DNA of 64,000 nt from Gracilibacillus timonensis (GCF_900086715.1 NZ_FLKH01000009.1:1-64000), one strand, 5' to 3'. Positions 34,734-43,389 are shown, counted from the stretch's first letter. A program made the numbers and translations. The notes: generated from the letters alone by a model not told the origin.

Positions 34734-36713
34734 ATGAGTGCAATTGCTGGCATTTATCACATGAAAGATCCGGTTCCGCCATCATTTGGACAACAAATGA
34801 TGCATGTATTACACAAATTTCCATCGGATGATCGTCGAATCTGGCGTCAAGAAAATTTGTTCTTCGGCTGCCACGCCCAGTGGATAACGCCTGAATCTAT
34901 GAATGAACCCCTTCCTTTTTACGATGATGAACGCCAGCTGGTTATCACGTCTGATGCTATCATTGATAATCGCGACGTATTATTTGATAGATTAGGAATT
35001 GTTCATAAGGAAAGAAAAGTTATGCCGGATAGTCAATTAATTTTACTGGCATACGACAAATGGCAAGAGGAAGTTCCACGGTATTTGCTTGGTGACTTTG
35101 CTTTTATGATCTGGGATGAACAAAAACAAAGGCTGTTTGGAGCAAGGGATTTTTCGGGCGCAAGGTCACTCTATTATTTCCGTGGGGACCAGCGATTTGC
35201 CTTCTGTACCGTTATGGAACCGTTATTGACACTGCCCTATGTACAGAGACGATTGAATGAATCGTGGCTGGCGGAGTATTTAGCCATTTCCACCTTTATC
35301 GATGCCGTTGACGTATCCCATACAGTGCTGGAAGATATCCAGCAAGTCCCGCCATCCCATACGATTACCGTATCAAACGGAAGCGTGAAGCTAAGGAAAT
35401 ATCACGTATTATCTTTAAATGAAAAAATCAGATGCCAACATAATGAAGAGTATACGGAGCGTTTCCGTGCTATTTTTCAACAGGCAACAGATGCCAGGCT
35501 GCGCACCTTTAAATCAGTAGGATCACACCTGAGCGGCGGGCTTGATTCCGGAGCAGTGGCGAGTTTTGCGGCAAAAACGTTGCAAACGCAACATAAAACA
35601 TTGCATACCTATAGTTCCATCCCTCAAGCAGATTTTCATGATTATACGCCTAAGAACTATTTCACCGATGAGCGTCCCTATATTCGGGCCACGGTTGATT
35701 ATGTAGGCAATATCGAAGAGCACTACCTTCGTTTCGCTGACAAAAATCCTTACCATGATATCGATGACTGGCTAGACATGCTTGAGTCTCCTTATAAGTT
35801 TTTTGAGAATTCATTTTGGATGAAAGGTATATTCGAACAAGCAAGGCAAGAGGACATCGGAATTTTATTAAGTGGAGCAAGAGGTAATTTCACCATATCT
35901 TGGGGCCCAGCGTTAGAATATTATGGCTATTTATTAAAAAGGTTGAAATGGATGCAGCTAGGACGTGAATTGCAGCAATACAGCAGAACTATCGGAATAG
36001 GAAGAAAAAGACTGTTGTCTCTTATCAGTCAACAAGCCTTTCCTTTTTTAGATAAGGAAACGGATCCGTCCTTCCCCATGCTTATCCATCCACACTTTGC
36101 TGACAAGATGAAGGTATTTGATAAATTGCAGGTATATGGTATGGATGCAAATGGGTTTACCGATCTTGATCTTGTGAATCAACGAACCAACGTGATAGAA
36201 AGTGAATTTATTTGGAATGGAAATGGGATAGCAAGCTCCAAGCTTTCCTTGCGATACGGTTTATGGATGCGGGACCCTACTAATGATGTCCGAGTGATTC
36301 AGTATTGCATGTCATTGCCATTAAAACAGTTTATCAATTGCGGCATGGATCGTGCACTAATTAGGCATGCCACCAAAGGATACTTGCCAGATAAGGTACG
36401 GTTAAATCAAACGAATTATGGTATTCAAGCAGCGGATTGGCTTCATCGCATGATCCCTTATTGGCAGGAATTTATCGATGAGGTAAACGAATTGCTCAGA
36501 GATAAAGAAGCAGCTACTTATTTGAACATGGATTCCATTCGAAGGGCCTTGTCAGCAGCCATAGAACAGCCAAAAGCTGCTTTTGCCTTTAAGCCAGAGT
36601 TGAGATTGCTAATGCGTGGGATTATTGTTTATCGATTCTTAAAAACCTTTAAAGGAGGTGATACCTATGAAAAAGGAATGGAAAGAACCAAAGTTGGAAT
36701 CGTTGGATGTTAA
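34734..36713 (+). CDS. Lasso peptide cyclase (asparagine synthetase B homologue, C protein)
   Basis: The 659-residue protein has a glutaminase-like N-terminal domain (1-200) and a C-terminal asparagine-synthetase domain with the PP-loop SGGLDSG (267-273). The sequence begins MSAIAG, so the catalytic Cys2 of a true glutamine amidotransferase is missing, as in lasso cyclases. It would adenylate the Asp9 side chain of the core peptide and join it to the new N-terminus. It is the first gene of the operon, and its 3-prime end overlaps the precursor gene by 47 bases. Confidence 0.9.
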   Translation: MSAIAGIYHMKDPVPPSFGQQMMHVLHKFPSDDRRIWRQENLFFGCHAQWITPESMNEPLPFYDDERQLVITSDAIIDNRDVLFDRLGIVHKERKVMPDSQLILLAYDKWQEEVPRYLLGDFAFMIWDEQKQRLFGARDFSGARSLYYFRGDQRFAFCTVMEPLLTLPYVQRRLNESWLAEYLAISTFIDAVDVSHTVLEDIQQVPPSHTITVSNGSVKLRKYHVLSLNEKIRCQHNEEYTERFRAIFQQATDARLRTFKSVGSHLSGGLDSGAVASFAAKTLQTQHKTLHTYSSIPQADFHDYTPKNYFTDERPYIRATVDYVGNIEEHYLRFADKNPYHDIDDWLDMLESPYKFFENSFWMKGIFEQARQEDIGILLSGARGNFTISWGPALEYYGYLLKRLKWMQLGRELQQYSRTIGIGRKRLLSLISQQAFPFLDKETDPSFPMLIHPHFADKMKVFDKLQVYGMDANGFTDLDLVNQRTNVIESEFIWNGNGIASSKLSLRYGLWMRDPTNDVRVIQYCMSLPLKQFINCGMDRALIRHATKGYLPDKVRLNQTNYGIQAADWLHRMIPYWQEFIDEVNELLRDKEAATYLNMDSIRRALSAAIEQPKAAFAFKPELRLLMRGIIVYRFLKTFKGGDTYEKGMERTKVGIVGC

Positions 36714-36810
36714 AGAAACAATGGCCAGCTGGTCAGGAGATTCTTGGGATGGATTTTTCATTGGCAGATACAACAAACCCGATCCAAATCCAGAAGAAGA
36801 AATCAGCTAA
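36667..36810 (+). CDS. Lasso peptide precursor (47 aa, paeninodin class)
   Basis: An ATG eight bases after AAAGGAGG (a near-perfect ribosome site) opens a 47-codon frame inside the end of the cyclase gene. The leader MKKEWKEPKLESLDVKETM has W5-x2-P8-x-L10, matching the Y/W-x-x-P-x-L recognition motif, and Thr18 at position -2. Cleavage after Met19 gives a 28-residue core that begins ASWSGDSWD. Ala1 and Asp9 would form a nine-residue macrolactam ring as in paeninodin. The tail contains GFFIGRY and ends EEEIS, so a C-terminal Ser is available for the kinase encoded next. The predicted lasso monoisotopic mass is about 3181.4 Da, plus 79.97 per phosphate. Confidence 0.9.
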   Translation: MKKEWKEPKLESLDVKETMASWSGDSWDGFFIGRYNKPDPNPEEEIS

Positions 36811-36827
36811 TGAACTAGTTTAATCCC

Positions 36828-36882
36828 GGTGCAGGCGTCCGTAAGCCTCGTTTTCAAGCGTGAGATGACGGACGCAAACACC
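36828..36882 (+). promoter_or_regulatory. Stable hairpin between precursor and kinase genes
   Basis: GCGTCCGT (36835-36842) pairs perfectly with ACGGACGC (36868-36875), with outer GGTG/CACC pairs and a partial inner CTCG/CGTGAG pairing. It begins 17 bases after the precursor stop and has no T-run. It could protect the precursor transcript from 3-prime decay or lower expression of the downstream genes. Confidence 0.5.
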
Positions 36883-36923
36883 CTGATCAATTCATCAATC
36901 ATTAGAAATGAAGGTGACAAACG

Positions 36924-37895
36924 ATGGCTAAAACGTCAAATATATCCTGCTATAAGGCATTCGGACTCCATATTTTCAGCGACTTGTCATTGCCGGAATT
37001 ATTGCCTCACTGTGGAGGCGAGGAACAGCCCGATGTAGTGATTAAGAAAGTCGATTTATCTGCTTTATGGTCACAACTTGCAGAACCTGATTCCTATTAT
37101 TACATAAAAAAGGATCTTTGTCTGATTCACGTTTCAGGTGTGGCTATTTATAGGATGGAAGCAGGCAGTGTGATTTCGTATTCACCAATAGCGGGTGTCA
37201 ATGATCAGCAGCTTCGACTTTACTTGCTTGGGACGTGTTTCGGTGTATTACTGATGCAAAGGAAAGTACTGCCTATGCATGGAAGTGGTGTGATTATCGA
37301 TGGGAAGGCTTATGCCATTGTGGGTGAGTCAGGTGCGGGAAAATCAACGCTTGCGTCTGCTTTTTTAAATCGAGGCTTTCGATTACTAACCGATGATATT
37401 CTTGCGGTGACGATGACGAAAAATGGCCATCCGCTCGGTATCCCTTCCTATCCACAGCAGAAGTTATGGCAGGAAAGCTTAGACGAATTCGGGATAGCCT
37501 CTCACTCCTATCAACCTATCTATCAGCGGGAAACAAAATATAAAATTCCGGTTAATCATGGGTTTATGGATAAACCAGCCCCCTTAGCCGGGGTATTTGT
37601 ACTAGAGAAAGCCGAACAGCCTACAATTGAAATAGCTCCTATTCCAAAGCTGGCCTGCTTTCCTATTTTATACTATCATACCTTTCGTCATTTTATGATT
37701 CAGCGTGCTGGTTTGCTAGATTGGCATTTCTCCTTTTCGGCTGATTTGGTGAATCGGCTTGTTTTTTATCAAATTGTGCGTCCCCATTTACGGTTTACAG
37801 CCGAGGAATTAGTCGATCATATTCTACACTTAATCAACGGTGGTGCTAATTTAGAAAATCACCATCCGTCAAGGAAGGAGGAGCAGCTGATATGA
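36924..37895 (+). CDS. HPr kinase-like lasso peptide kinase (PadeK-type)
   Basis: The 323-residue protein contains an HPr-kinase-like ATP domain: LPMHGSGV (117-124), P-loop GESGAGKST (134-142) and LLTDDIL (155-161) with the catalytic acidic pair. The HPr-kinase N-terminal domain is replaced by a different 110-residue region. In the paeninodin pathway the homologous kinase phosphorylates the C-terminal Ser of the precursor, and the precursor here ends in Ser. The end overlaps the B1 gene by four bases. Confidence 0.88.
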   Translation: MAKTSNISCYKAFGLHIFSDLSLPELLPHCGGEEQPDVVIKKVDLSALWSQLAEPDSYYYIKKDLCLIHVSGVAIYRMEAGSVISYSPIAGVNDQQLRLYLLGTCFGVLLMQRKVLPMHGSGVIIDGKAYAIVGESGAGKSTLASAFLNRGFRLLTDDILAVTMTKNGHPLGIPSYPQQKLWQESLDEFGIASHSYQPIYQRETKYKIPVNHGFMDKPAPLAGVFVLEKAEQPTIEIAPIPKLACFPILYYHTFRHFMIQRAGLLDWHFSFSADLVNRLVFYQIVRPHLRFTAEELVDHILHLINGGANLENHHPSRKEEQLI

Positions 37896-38182
37896 ACAAA
37901 ACCATTTCCAATCGTGATGTTGTCTGTCAATTAGAGGATCATATTGTAAGTGATATGGCTGGGGAGAAGGTCATGCTAAGCATGAAGAATGGTAAGTATT
38001 ATAACCTTGGTGAAATAGGCGGGGTGATTTGGGATTATCTGAAAGAACCGATTGCTATACAAGATTTAATTGATCGATTAGTTAGGGAATATGACGTGGA
38101 AGAACAGGCGTGCAGTGATCAAGTTCTCCAATTTATCGAGCATTTAGCAAGAGAAGAGCTTATAAAAGTAGAGAGCACTTAA
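37892..38182 (+). CDS. PqqD-like RiPP recognition element (lasso B1 protein)
   Basis: The 96-residue PqqD/RRE-fold protein has the family pattern MLSMKNGKYYNLGEIGGVIWDYLKE followed by DLIDRLVREYDVEEQACSDQVLQFIEHLAREELI in separate helices. It binds the precursor leader through the W/Y-x-x-P motif and delivers it to the B2 protease. GGAAGGAGG precedes the ATG, which overlaps the kinase stop. Confidence 0.9.
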   Translation: MNKTISNRDVVCQLEDHIVSDMAGEKVMLSMKNGKYYNLGEIGGVIWDYLKEPIAIQDLIDRLVREYDVEEQACSDQVLQFIEHLAREELIKVEST

Positions 38183-38197
38183 AAAAGGAGCAGCAGG

Positions 38198-38656
38198 ATG
38201 AGAAAAGTAAAAATACTCTTGGCATTAAATATAAGAATGAAATGTCTACTTATGGAAGCATTTGTTTTCCTTGCTCTGGCTCGTCTGTTAAAGACGTTTT
38301 CCTTTGCCAAAATAGCGCCTTCATTAGGAGAAAGAATGAAAGAAACATCAACGGATATCGATAATGGGTATAAGAAAACGTTAATGGAAATCTCACAAGC
38401 AATCGATATGATAAGCAAATATACCTTTTGGGAAAGCGAATGTCTGGTCCGAGGGATTGCAGCTTTAAAAATGTTAGAAAGACGGAAGATTGAGAGTACG
38501 CTTTACCTGGGAACAGCCAAAGACGAAGCGGGAAAATTGATGGCACATGCCTGGCTGCGCAGTGGTCCATTTTGTATAACCGGAGCAGAAGGGATGGAGC
38601 GATTTACGATGGTTAGCACATTCGCCAAAACAATAGAGATGAAAGATAAAAGGTGA
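38198..38656 (+). CDS. Lasso peptide leader peptidase (transglutaminase-like B2 protein)
   Basis: The 152-residue cysteine protease of the transglutaminase-like superfamily has the catalytic Cys82 in ESECLVRGIAALKML and His117 in MAHAWLRSGPF. It cleaves the leader after Met19 of the precursor, working with the B1 protein. The hydrophobic N-terminus (about 17-32) may associate with membrane or partner. AAAGGAGCAG precedes the ATG. Confidence 0.9.
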   Translation: MRKVKILLALNIRMKCLLMEAFVFLALARLLKTFSFAKIAPSLGERMKETSTDIDNGYKKTLMEISQAIDMISKYTFWESECLVRGIAALKMLERRKIESTLYLGTAKDEAGKLMAHAWLRSGPFCITGAEGMERFTMVSTFAKTIEMKDKR

Positions 38657-38661
38657 CGAAA

Positions 38662-39831
38662 ATGGAAAATAGATTAGACTTAAAGCATATACCAAAAGAA
38701 TTGTTGCTGATCATGGATTTACTTAAGGATAATGATGATAGGCAGATATCTGAAGTGCGTTTCTTTGACCTGGATTGGAATAGGTTCATTGATTTAGCGA
38801 TTCATCATCGTGTGTACTCCCTGCTGTATCTTCAGTTAAAGCAGATAGAGAGTGACGCTATCCCTTCCACTGTACGAAAGCAATTGGCGTACCTTTATCG
38901 AAAAAATACGATCAAAATGCTTTTCCTCAGTGCAGAAATGCAAGAGGTAAGCAAGTTGTTTAAGATTCATCAAATACGTACACTTTTCTTAAAGGGACCG
39001 GTGCTTGCACAAACATTATATGGTGATATTTCCCTTCGTACATCCAGGGATCTTGATATTCTTATACCAATTGAACAGCTGGATCAGGCAGAGGAACTGC
39101 TTTTCAAGCGTGGTTATCAAAAGGAATATGAGATCAATAAAGCGTTGAATGAATGGAAATGGAGACATCGACATGTTAATTATTATCATCCAGATAAGCA
39201 AATCACCATCGAAATACATTGGAGATTAAATACTGGTCCAGCGAAAGAACCACGATTTAATGAATTGTGGAATAGAAGACAAGACGTACCATCGATCCAT
39301 GACGTCAATATGCTAAGTGATGAGGATCTTTATTGGTATCTGAATACACATGGCTCCCAGCATGGCTGGTCGCGATTACGTTGGTTAGTAGATATCAAGC
39401 AGCTCATCCATCGAGATTTAGACTGGGGCAAGGTAAGCCAGCGATTAAAGCAGTATGGTTATTTCCATGTTGGAGGGCAAGGTCTGGTGTTAGTATCAGA
39501 ATTATTAAATGGAAAGATTTCGAATGAGGCAGCGTCTCATTTGATCAATCGCCGCTCCAAAAAATTAGCGATAAAATCGATTTTTTACTTGGAATCAATG
39601 ATTAATATTCATTCCTTACCCTTACCAGAAGCGGTAGTGAAGTATCATAAAAGGTATTTAATTGAATTAATGTCGCTGGAGCAACGGGTTTTGTTTACAC
39701 TAAGCTTCCTGTATCCATATCCAGATGATGTCAAAACCTTACCATTACCAAAATCGCTACATTTTCTCTATTTTCCGCTCCGTCCCTTTCTTTGGGCATG
39801 GAGAAAAACGAGAAAACACGCCTTATCATAA
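38662..39831 (+). CDS. Nucleotidyltransferase family protein of the lasso operon
   Basis: Start ATG 38662 is chosen because AAAAGGTGA lies just before it and overlaps the alternative GTG. The 389-residue protein has the minimal nucleotidyltransferase signature LYGDISLRTSRDLDILIP, with metal-binding Asp130 and Asp132. Homologues are encoded in many Firmicutes lasso operons with the kinase. In the pseudomycoidin pathway a homologue is reported to add sugar to the phosphorylated peptide. A second modification of the C-terminal phosphate is therefore likely here. Confidence 0.8.
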   Translation: MENRLDLKHIPKELLLIMDLLKDNDDRQISEVRFFDLDWNRFIDLAIHHRVYSLLYLQLKQIESDAIPSTVRKQLAYLYRKNTIKMLFLSAEMQEVSKLFKIHQIRTLFLKGPVLAQTLYGDISLRTSRDLDILIPIEQLDQAEELLFKRGYQKEYEINKALNEWKWRHRHVNYYHPDKQITIEIHWRLNTGPAKEPRFNELWNRRQDVPSIHDVNMLSDEDLYWYLNTHGSQHGWSRLRWLVDIKQLIHRDLDWGKVSQRLKQYGYFHVGGQGLVLVSELLNGKISNEAASHLINRRSKKLAIKSIFYLESMINIHSLPLPEAVVKYHKRYLIELMSLEQRVLFTLSFLYPYPDDVKTLPLPKSLHFLYFPLRPFLWAWRKTRKHALS

Positions 39832-39843
39832 GGAGACACACAG

Positions 39844-41637
39844 ATGAAAGCCATTATTTATTTCTTGAAACAAATCCATCGTTACTCAGGAAAGATCGTT
39901 TATATTAATTTATTGGCCGTGACAGGCATCGGTTTATTGGATAGTATGGCTATTCTGTTACTTGTTCCATTGCTTAGTACCAGCGGTCTTGTTGATATGG
40001 GAACAACAGATATACCGATTGTGCATATGTTTGGTTCTTTTGCAGATATGCCAATGGCGTTTGGGTTGCCGGTTATATTGGCTATCTTTGTCGTGATTGT
40101 CATTGGGCAGAATTTGGTCAAAAGAATATTAAATGTGAAAAACACCAGGATACAGCAAGGTTTTTTACGATATATGCGGGTAGAAACCTATCAATTGCTT
40201 TTATATGCCAACTGGCAGCTGTTCCTTAAAAATAGAAAATCAGATTTCATCAATATGTTAACATCCGAGATTGCTCGTTCCAGTGTAGGGGCATATTCGG
40301 TATTACAATTTATTTCCTCTCTGGGGCTTTCATTTATCCAAATTGTACTTGCCTTTATCCTTTCTCCGATGATTACAATCTTTATCCTTGTCTGTGGATT
40401 GGTTCTTATTCTTTTTAATCGTAAATTTTTAAAACGATCGTTGACTTTGGGAGGCAGGAATTACGAGTTATCAAAGGAATACATTAGCGGGATTACCGAT
40501 CATCTGGATGGAATTAAAGACATTAAAAGCAATACATTGGAAAGATCTCGGTTAAACTGGTTTGGCATGATCACAAAAGAAATAGAAAAAGAGCAAGTAG
40601 AATTTATGAGGTTGAAGTCCACTTCGCAATTATATTATAAAGCAGCCTCGGCGATTCTAATTGCTCTTTTTATATATGTTGCGGTAATGATGTTCCAAGC
40701 TCAAGCAGCACAACTGATGTTGATTATCATTTTGTTTTCCAGGTTGTGGCCCAGGGTGACAGGCATTCAATCATCACTGGAACAAATAGCGACAACGGTC
40801 CCTTCCTTTTATGCTGTGATCGCCTTGCAGGAAGAATGTAAAATGGCTAAGGAATGCAACATCGATGAGAAGACTGACAACACCTCTATGACGATGAAAC
40901 AACATATTCGTTGTAGCCAGATCCATTTCCGCTACCATAAAAAGGAATATTATGCCTTAAAGAATATCCATCTTACTATTCCTTCTCATCAAATGACAGC
41001 CATTGTTGGTCGCTCTGGTGCAGGTAAAAGCACTTTAATTGATTTATTAATGGGTCTGAATCGTCCAGAGTGTGGAGAGATTTTAATCGATGGGGTACCA
41101 CTTACTGATGAAAATCTATTTGCTTGGAGAAGATCTATCAGCTATGTGCCACAAGAACCGTTTCTATTTCACACCAGTATCAGAGAAAATTTAACCATGG
41201 TAAAGGCAGGTGCCACAGAAGAAGAAATGTGGCAGGCGCTGGAATTCTCTTCTGCTATTACCTTTGTCAAACAGCTTCCAGAAGGACTAGACACCATTAT
41301 CGGTGATCGCGGTATTAAGTTGTCTGGTGGAGAAAGGCAGCGGCTTGTATTAGCACGTGCCATTTTAAGAAAGCCATCCATTCTTGTTTTGGATGAAGCA
41401 ACCAGTGCACTAGACACGGAGAATGAAGTCAAGATTCAATCTGCTTTGGAACGGCTGAAGGGCAAGATGACGATAATCATCATTGCCCATCGATTATCAA
41501 CGATTCGACATGCCGATCAGGTCGTTGTCTTAGAAGAAGGACAGATCATTCAGCAAGGTGGTTTTGCCGAGCTTTCCCAAGAGACGAAAAGTATGTTCCA
41601 CCATTTGTTACGTAACCAGATGGAAGCAGTCAGGTAG
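39844..41637 (+). CDS. ABC transporter for lasso peptide export and immunity (D protein)
   Basis: The 597-residue fused half-transporter has six membrane segments in the first 310 residues and an ATPase domain with Walker A VGRSGAGKST, signature LSGGERQRLVLARAI and Walker B ILVLDEATSALD. It lies directly after the nucleotidyltransferase gene, the standard place for the lasso exporter. It is distinct from the eps ABC protein at 27603. Confidence 0.88.
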   Translation: MKAIIYFLKQIHRYSGKIVYINLLAVTGIGLLDSMAILLLVPLLSTSGLVDMGTTDIPIVHMFGSFADMPMAFGLPVILAIFVVIVIGQNLVKRILNVKNTRIQQGFLRYMRVETYQLLLYANWQLFLKNRKSDFINMLTSEIARSSVGAYSVLQFISSLGLSFIQIVLAFILSPMITIFILVCGLVLILFNRKFLKRSLTLGGRNYELSKEYISGITDHLDGIKDIKSNTLERSRLNWFGMITKEIEKEQVEFMRLKSTSQLYYKAASAILIALFIYVAVMMFQAQAAQLMLIIILFSRLWPRVTGIQSSLEQIATTVPSFYAVIALQEECKMAKECNIDEKTDNTSMTMKQHIRCSQIHFRYHKKEYYALKNIHLTIPSHQMTAIVGRSGAGKSTLIDLLMGLNRPECGEILIDGVPLTDENLFAWRRSISYVPQEPFLFHTSIRENLTMVKAGATEEEMWQALEFSSAITFVKQLPEGLDTIIGDRGIKLSGGERQRLVLARAILRKPSILVLDEATSALDTENEVKIQSALERLKGKMTIIIIAHRLSTIRHADQVVVLEEGQIIQQGGFAELSQETKSMFHHLLRNQMEAVR

Positions 41638-41647
41638 GGGAAGTCTG

Positions 41648-42643
41648 ATGGATAAAATAATAAAGAGAATAATTCAGGGAATCGGCTGTCTCGTCCTTGT
41701 GATCACATTATATACGATTTGGGATAATCATCGATTTGTGGTTGTCGAACAAGAAATCATAATCGATCTTCTTCCAGAAGAGTTAGACGAATTCCGCATA
41801 CTTCAGGTTAGTGATTTACATGAAAAACAATTTGGTAAAAATCAAAAAAGATTAGTAACCGCAATTAATTCAATTGATTATGATGCCATTGTGTTCACGG
41901 GGGATATGCTGGATGAATCAGAAAGCACTAATTACGATCGTTTCTATTCATTGATTGAAGGAATCGATAATAAAGACAATGCGTTCTATGTAGCTGGAAA
42001 TACGGATCCTGCCAATTATCATGTTGAACAAAAGGTAGAAAAAAGCCCGTTTATCAGTGGGATGGAAGCAAGAGGGGTGGAACTATTAGAGTCTATTCAA
42101 GGCCTTACGGCGGGGGAAGGTACGGTATATTTGGTTAACTTTGAATTATCCGTTTTAAAAACTCCACAGTATGCAACGAATGTGCAAGGTATTTTGCAGC
42201 CGGAGTACGTAAATGATGAAAACTATCAATTATATCAAGCAGCACGATGGCAAGAATTATCCGTACTCGATCAACGAAAAGAGGCGGATGTTATGGTTGC
42301 TCTAAATCATTATCCAATACCTGATATTCGAGTTGATCATATCCAAGCTAATCCTCATTTAACATGGCGGGATTATGATTTGATCATGGCAGGGCACTAT
42401 CATGGCGGGCAGATTCGTGTACCGTTGGTTGGCGCTCTCTTCGTTCCAGAACCTTGGTATGAACCAAACGGTATCTTTCCTCCACAAGATCGTGTCAAGG
42501 GGTTATGGGAGTATAAAGGAACGAAACAATACGTGAGTACAGGTCTTGGCAGCAGCGGCGCGTTATCCTTTAGCAAATTCCGGCTGTTTAATCCTCCTGA
42601 AATCAATCTGGTTCGATTAAAGACAGCAGCCAACATAGAGTAA
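41648..42643 (+). CDS. Membrane-anchored metallophosphoesterase, last gene of the lasso operon
   Basis: Start ATG 41648 lies ten bases after the exporter stop; the longer frame overlaps the exporter. The 331-residue protein has one N-terminal membrane helix (about 9-25), then a calcineurin-like phosphoesterase domain: VSDLHEKQFG (Asp56, His58), VFTGDML, VAGNTD, ALNHYP and AGHYHGGQ. The usual GNHD is GNTD, so one catalytic histidine is replaced. Relatives are YkuE/YaeI-type phosphoesterases. The active site should face outward, where it could act on the phosphorylated lasso peptide or on cell-surface lipids; this is inference. Confidence 0.8.
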   Translation: MDKIIKRIIQGIGCLVLVITLYTIWDNHRFVVVEQEIIIDLLPEELDEFRILQVSDLHEKQFGKNQKRLVTAINSIDYDAIVFTGDMLDESESTNYDRFYSLIEGIDNKDNAFYVAGNTDPANYHVEQKVEKSPFISGMEARGVELLESIQGLTAGEGTVYLVNFELSVLKTPQYATNVQGILQPEYVNDENYQLYQAARWQELSVLDQRKEADVMVALNHYPIPDIRVDHIQANPHLTWRDYDLIMAGHYHGGQIRVPLVGALFVPEPWYEPNGIFPPQDRVKGLWEYKGTKQYVSTGLGSSGALSFSKFRLFNPPEINLVRLKTAANIE

Positions 42644-42687
42644 AGATTTCCTGAAGCAGTCAACCTGCGTGTCATTTTTGTGGTGTT

Positions 42688-42694
42688 TGTCGCA
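42688..42694 (+). promoter_or_regulatory. Candidate Spo0A box upstream of sinI
   Basis: TGTCGCA matches the 0A-box consensus TGTCGAA at six of seven positions, in a TTTGTCGCAT context. In Bacillus subtilis sinI is activated by phosphorylated Spo0A. A single seven-base match is weak evidence. Confidence 0.3.
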
Positions 42695-42810
42695 TATCTT
42701 TTAAAAGTTAGCAAATTATTAACATTCCTCAGTATGAAATAAGCAATATCTTTGATATGCTTATAAATATAATGAAACGCTTTACCGGTAATAAAATTAA
42801 TTTAACTAAA

Positions 42811-42886
42811 TAAAGGCAAATCAATCTAAAGATTGAGACGCAAAGTCACAGACCTAACGTTTTTCGACTATGGTGGCTGGACTACA
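42811..42886 (+). promoter_or_regulatory. Cyclic di-GMP-I (GEMM-I) riboswitch upstream of sinI
   Basis: The aptamer core is easy to read: GGCAAA, then the P1b stem TCAATC-TAAA-GATTGA with a GNRA-like tetraloop, then GACGCAAAG, then CCTAA, and TATGGTGGC near the 3-prime side. These are the conserved blocks of class I c-di-GMP riboswitches in the right order and spacing. The aptamer ends only a few bases before the sinI ribosome site, and no terminator lies between, so ligand control of translation is more likely than attenuation. Confidence 0.88.
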
Positions 42887-42900
42887 GAAAGGGGGGACAC

Positions 42901-43047
42901 GTGAGCAGTAACTTACTTTTTTCAAGGGATTTAGATGCTGAATGGGCTGAGCTAATTTTAGAAGCACATAAACTTGGCATAACTAAAGAAGAAATAAGGG
43001 AATTTCTTAATAAGCCAGAATCATTCCTGCCTTTAAGTAAAAAGTAA
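42901..43047 (+). CDS. sinI: SinI-family antirepressor (48 aa)
   Basis: A GTG start follows AAAGGGGGG by a normal distance. The 48-residue product contains the SinI dimerisation motif DLDAEWAELILEAHKLGITK followed by EEIREFLN, as in Bacillus subtilis SinI (DLDQEWVELMVEAK...). SinI binds SinR and stops it from binding DNA. It is preceded directly by the c-di-GMP aptamer, and the sinR gene lies 800 bases downstream on the same strand. Confidence 0.9.
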   Translation: MSSNLLFSRDLDAEWAELILEAHKLGITKEEIREFLNKPESFLPLSKK

Positions 43048-43389
43048 ATGAAGTATAGGAGGATGTGTAAAGTAGGAATGGTCCTCATTCCAGCTTTACA
43101 TGGATTTGTAGTATGTTCCGAATTATTGATGAACACAGAAAGCAGAAAGATAGATGGTAGGTAAAAGATCTTTCTGGCTGGCTTCTCCAATTTGCTAACA
43201 GCCTAAATAATCCTGGTTGATATCGTTTGGGTTTGCGTGTTTAATGCTCTTCAGACAAAAAGAGTACAAGATTATTCGCTATCAAACTAAACATCATTTT
43301 ACCTCATTATTTCCATAAGGGTAACTGCTCATTTGTTTCTGATAAAGCCATTTAATTGATATAAGTTGGAGGTGCATTTTATCACAGTG
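43048..43389. other. Intergenic hairpins after sinI
   Basis: Two strong stems are visible: GTAAAG-TA-GGAATG with CATTCC-AG-CTTTAC (about 43069-43099) and CAGAAAGAT (43143-43151) with ATCTTTCTG (43168-43176). Neither has a T-run. A 33-codon frame from ATG 43064 has AGGAGG touching the start and looks unreal. Confidence 0.45.

Noticed and set aside
42770-42785. cre site in front of sinI (TGAAACGCTTTACC)
   Set aside because: The spacing between TGAAA and CG is one base short of the consensus, so it does not fit.
43064-43165. A 33-codon peptide after sinI (ATG 43064)
   Set aside because: AGGAGG touches the start codon, leaving no spacing, and the reading frame runs through a hairpin. It is probably non-coding.
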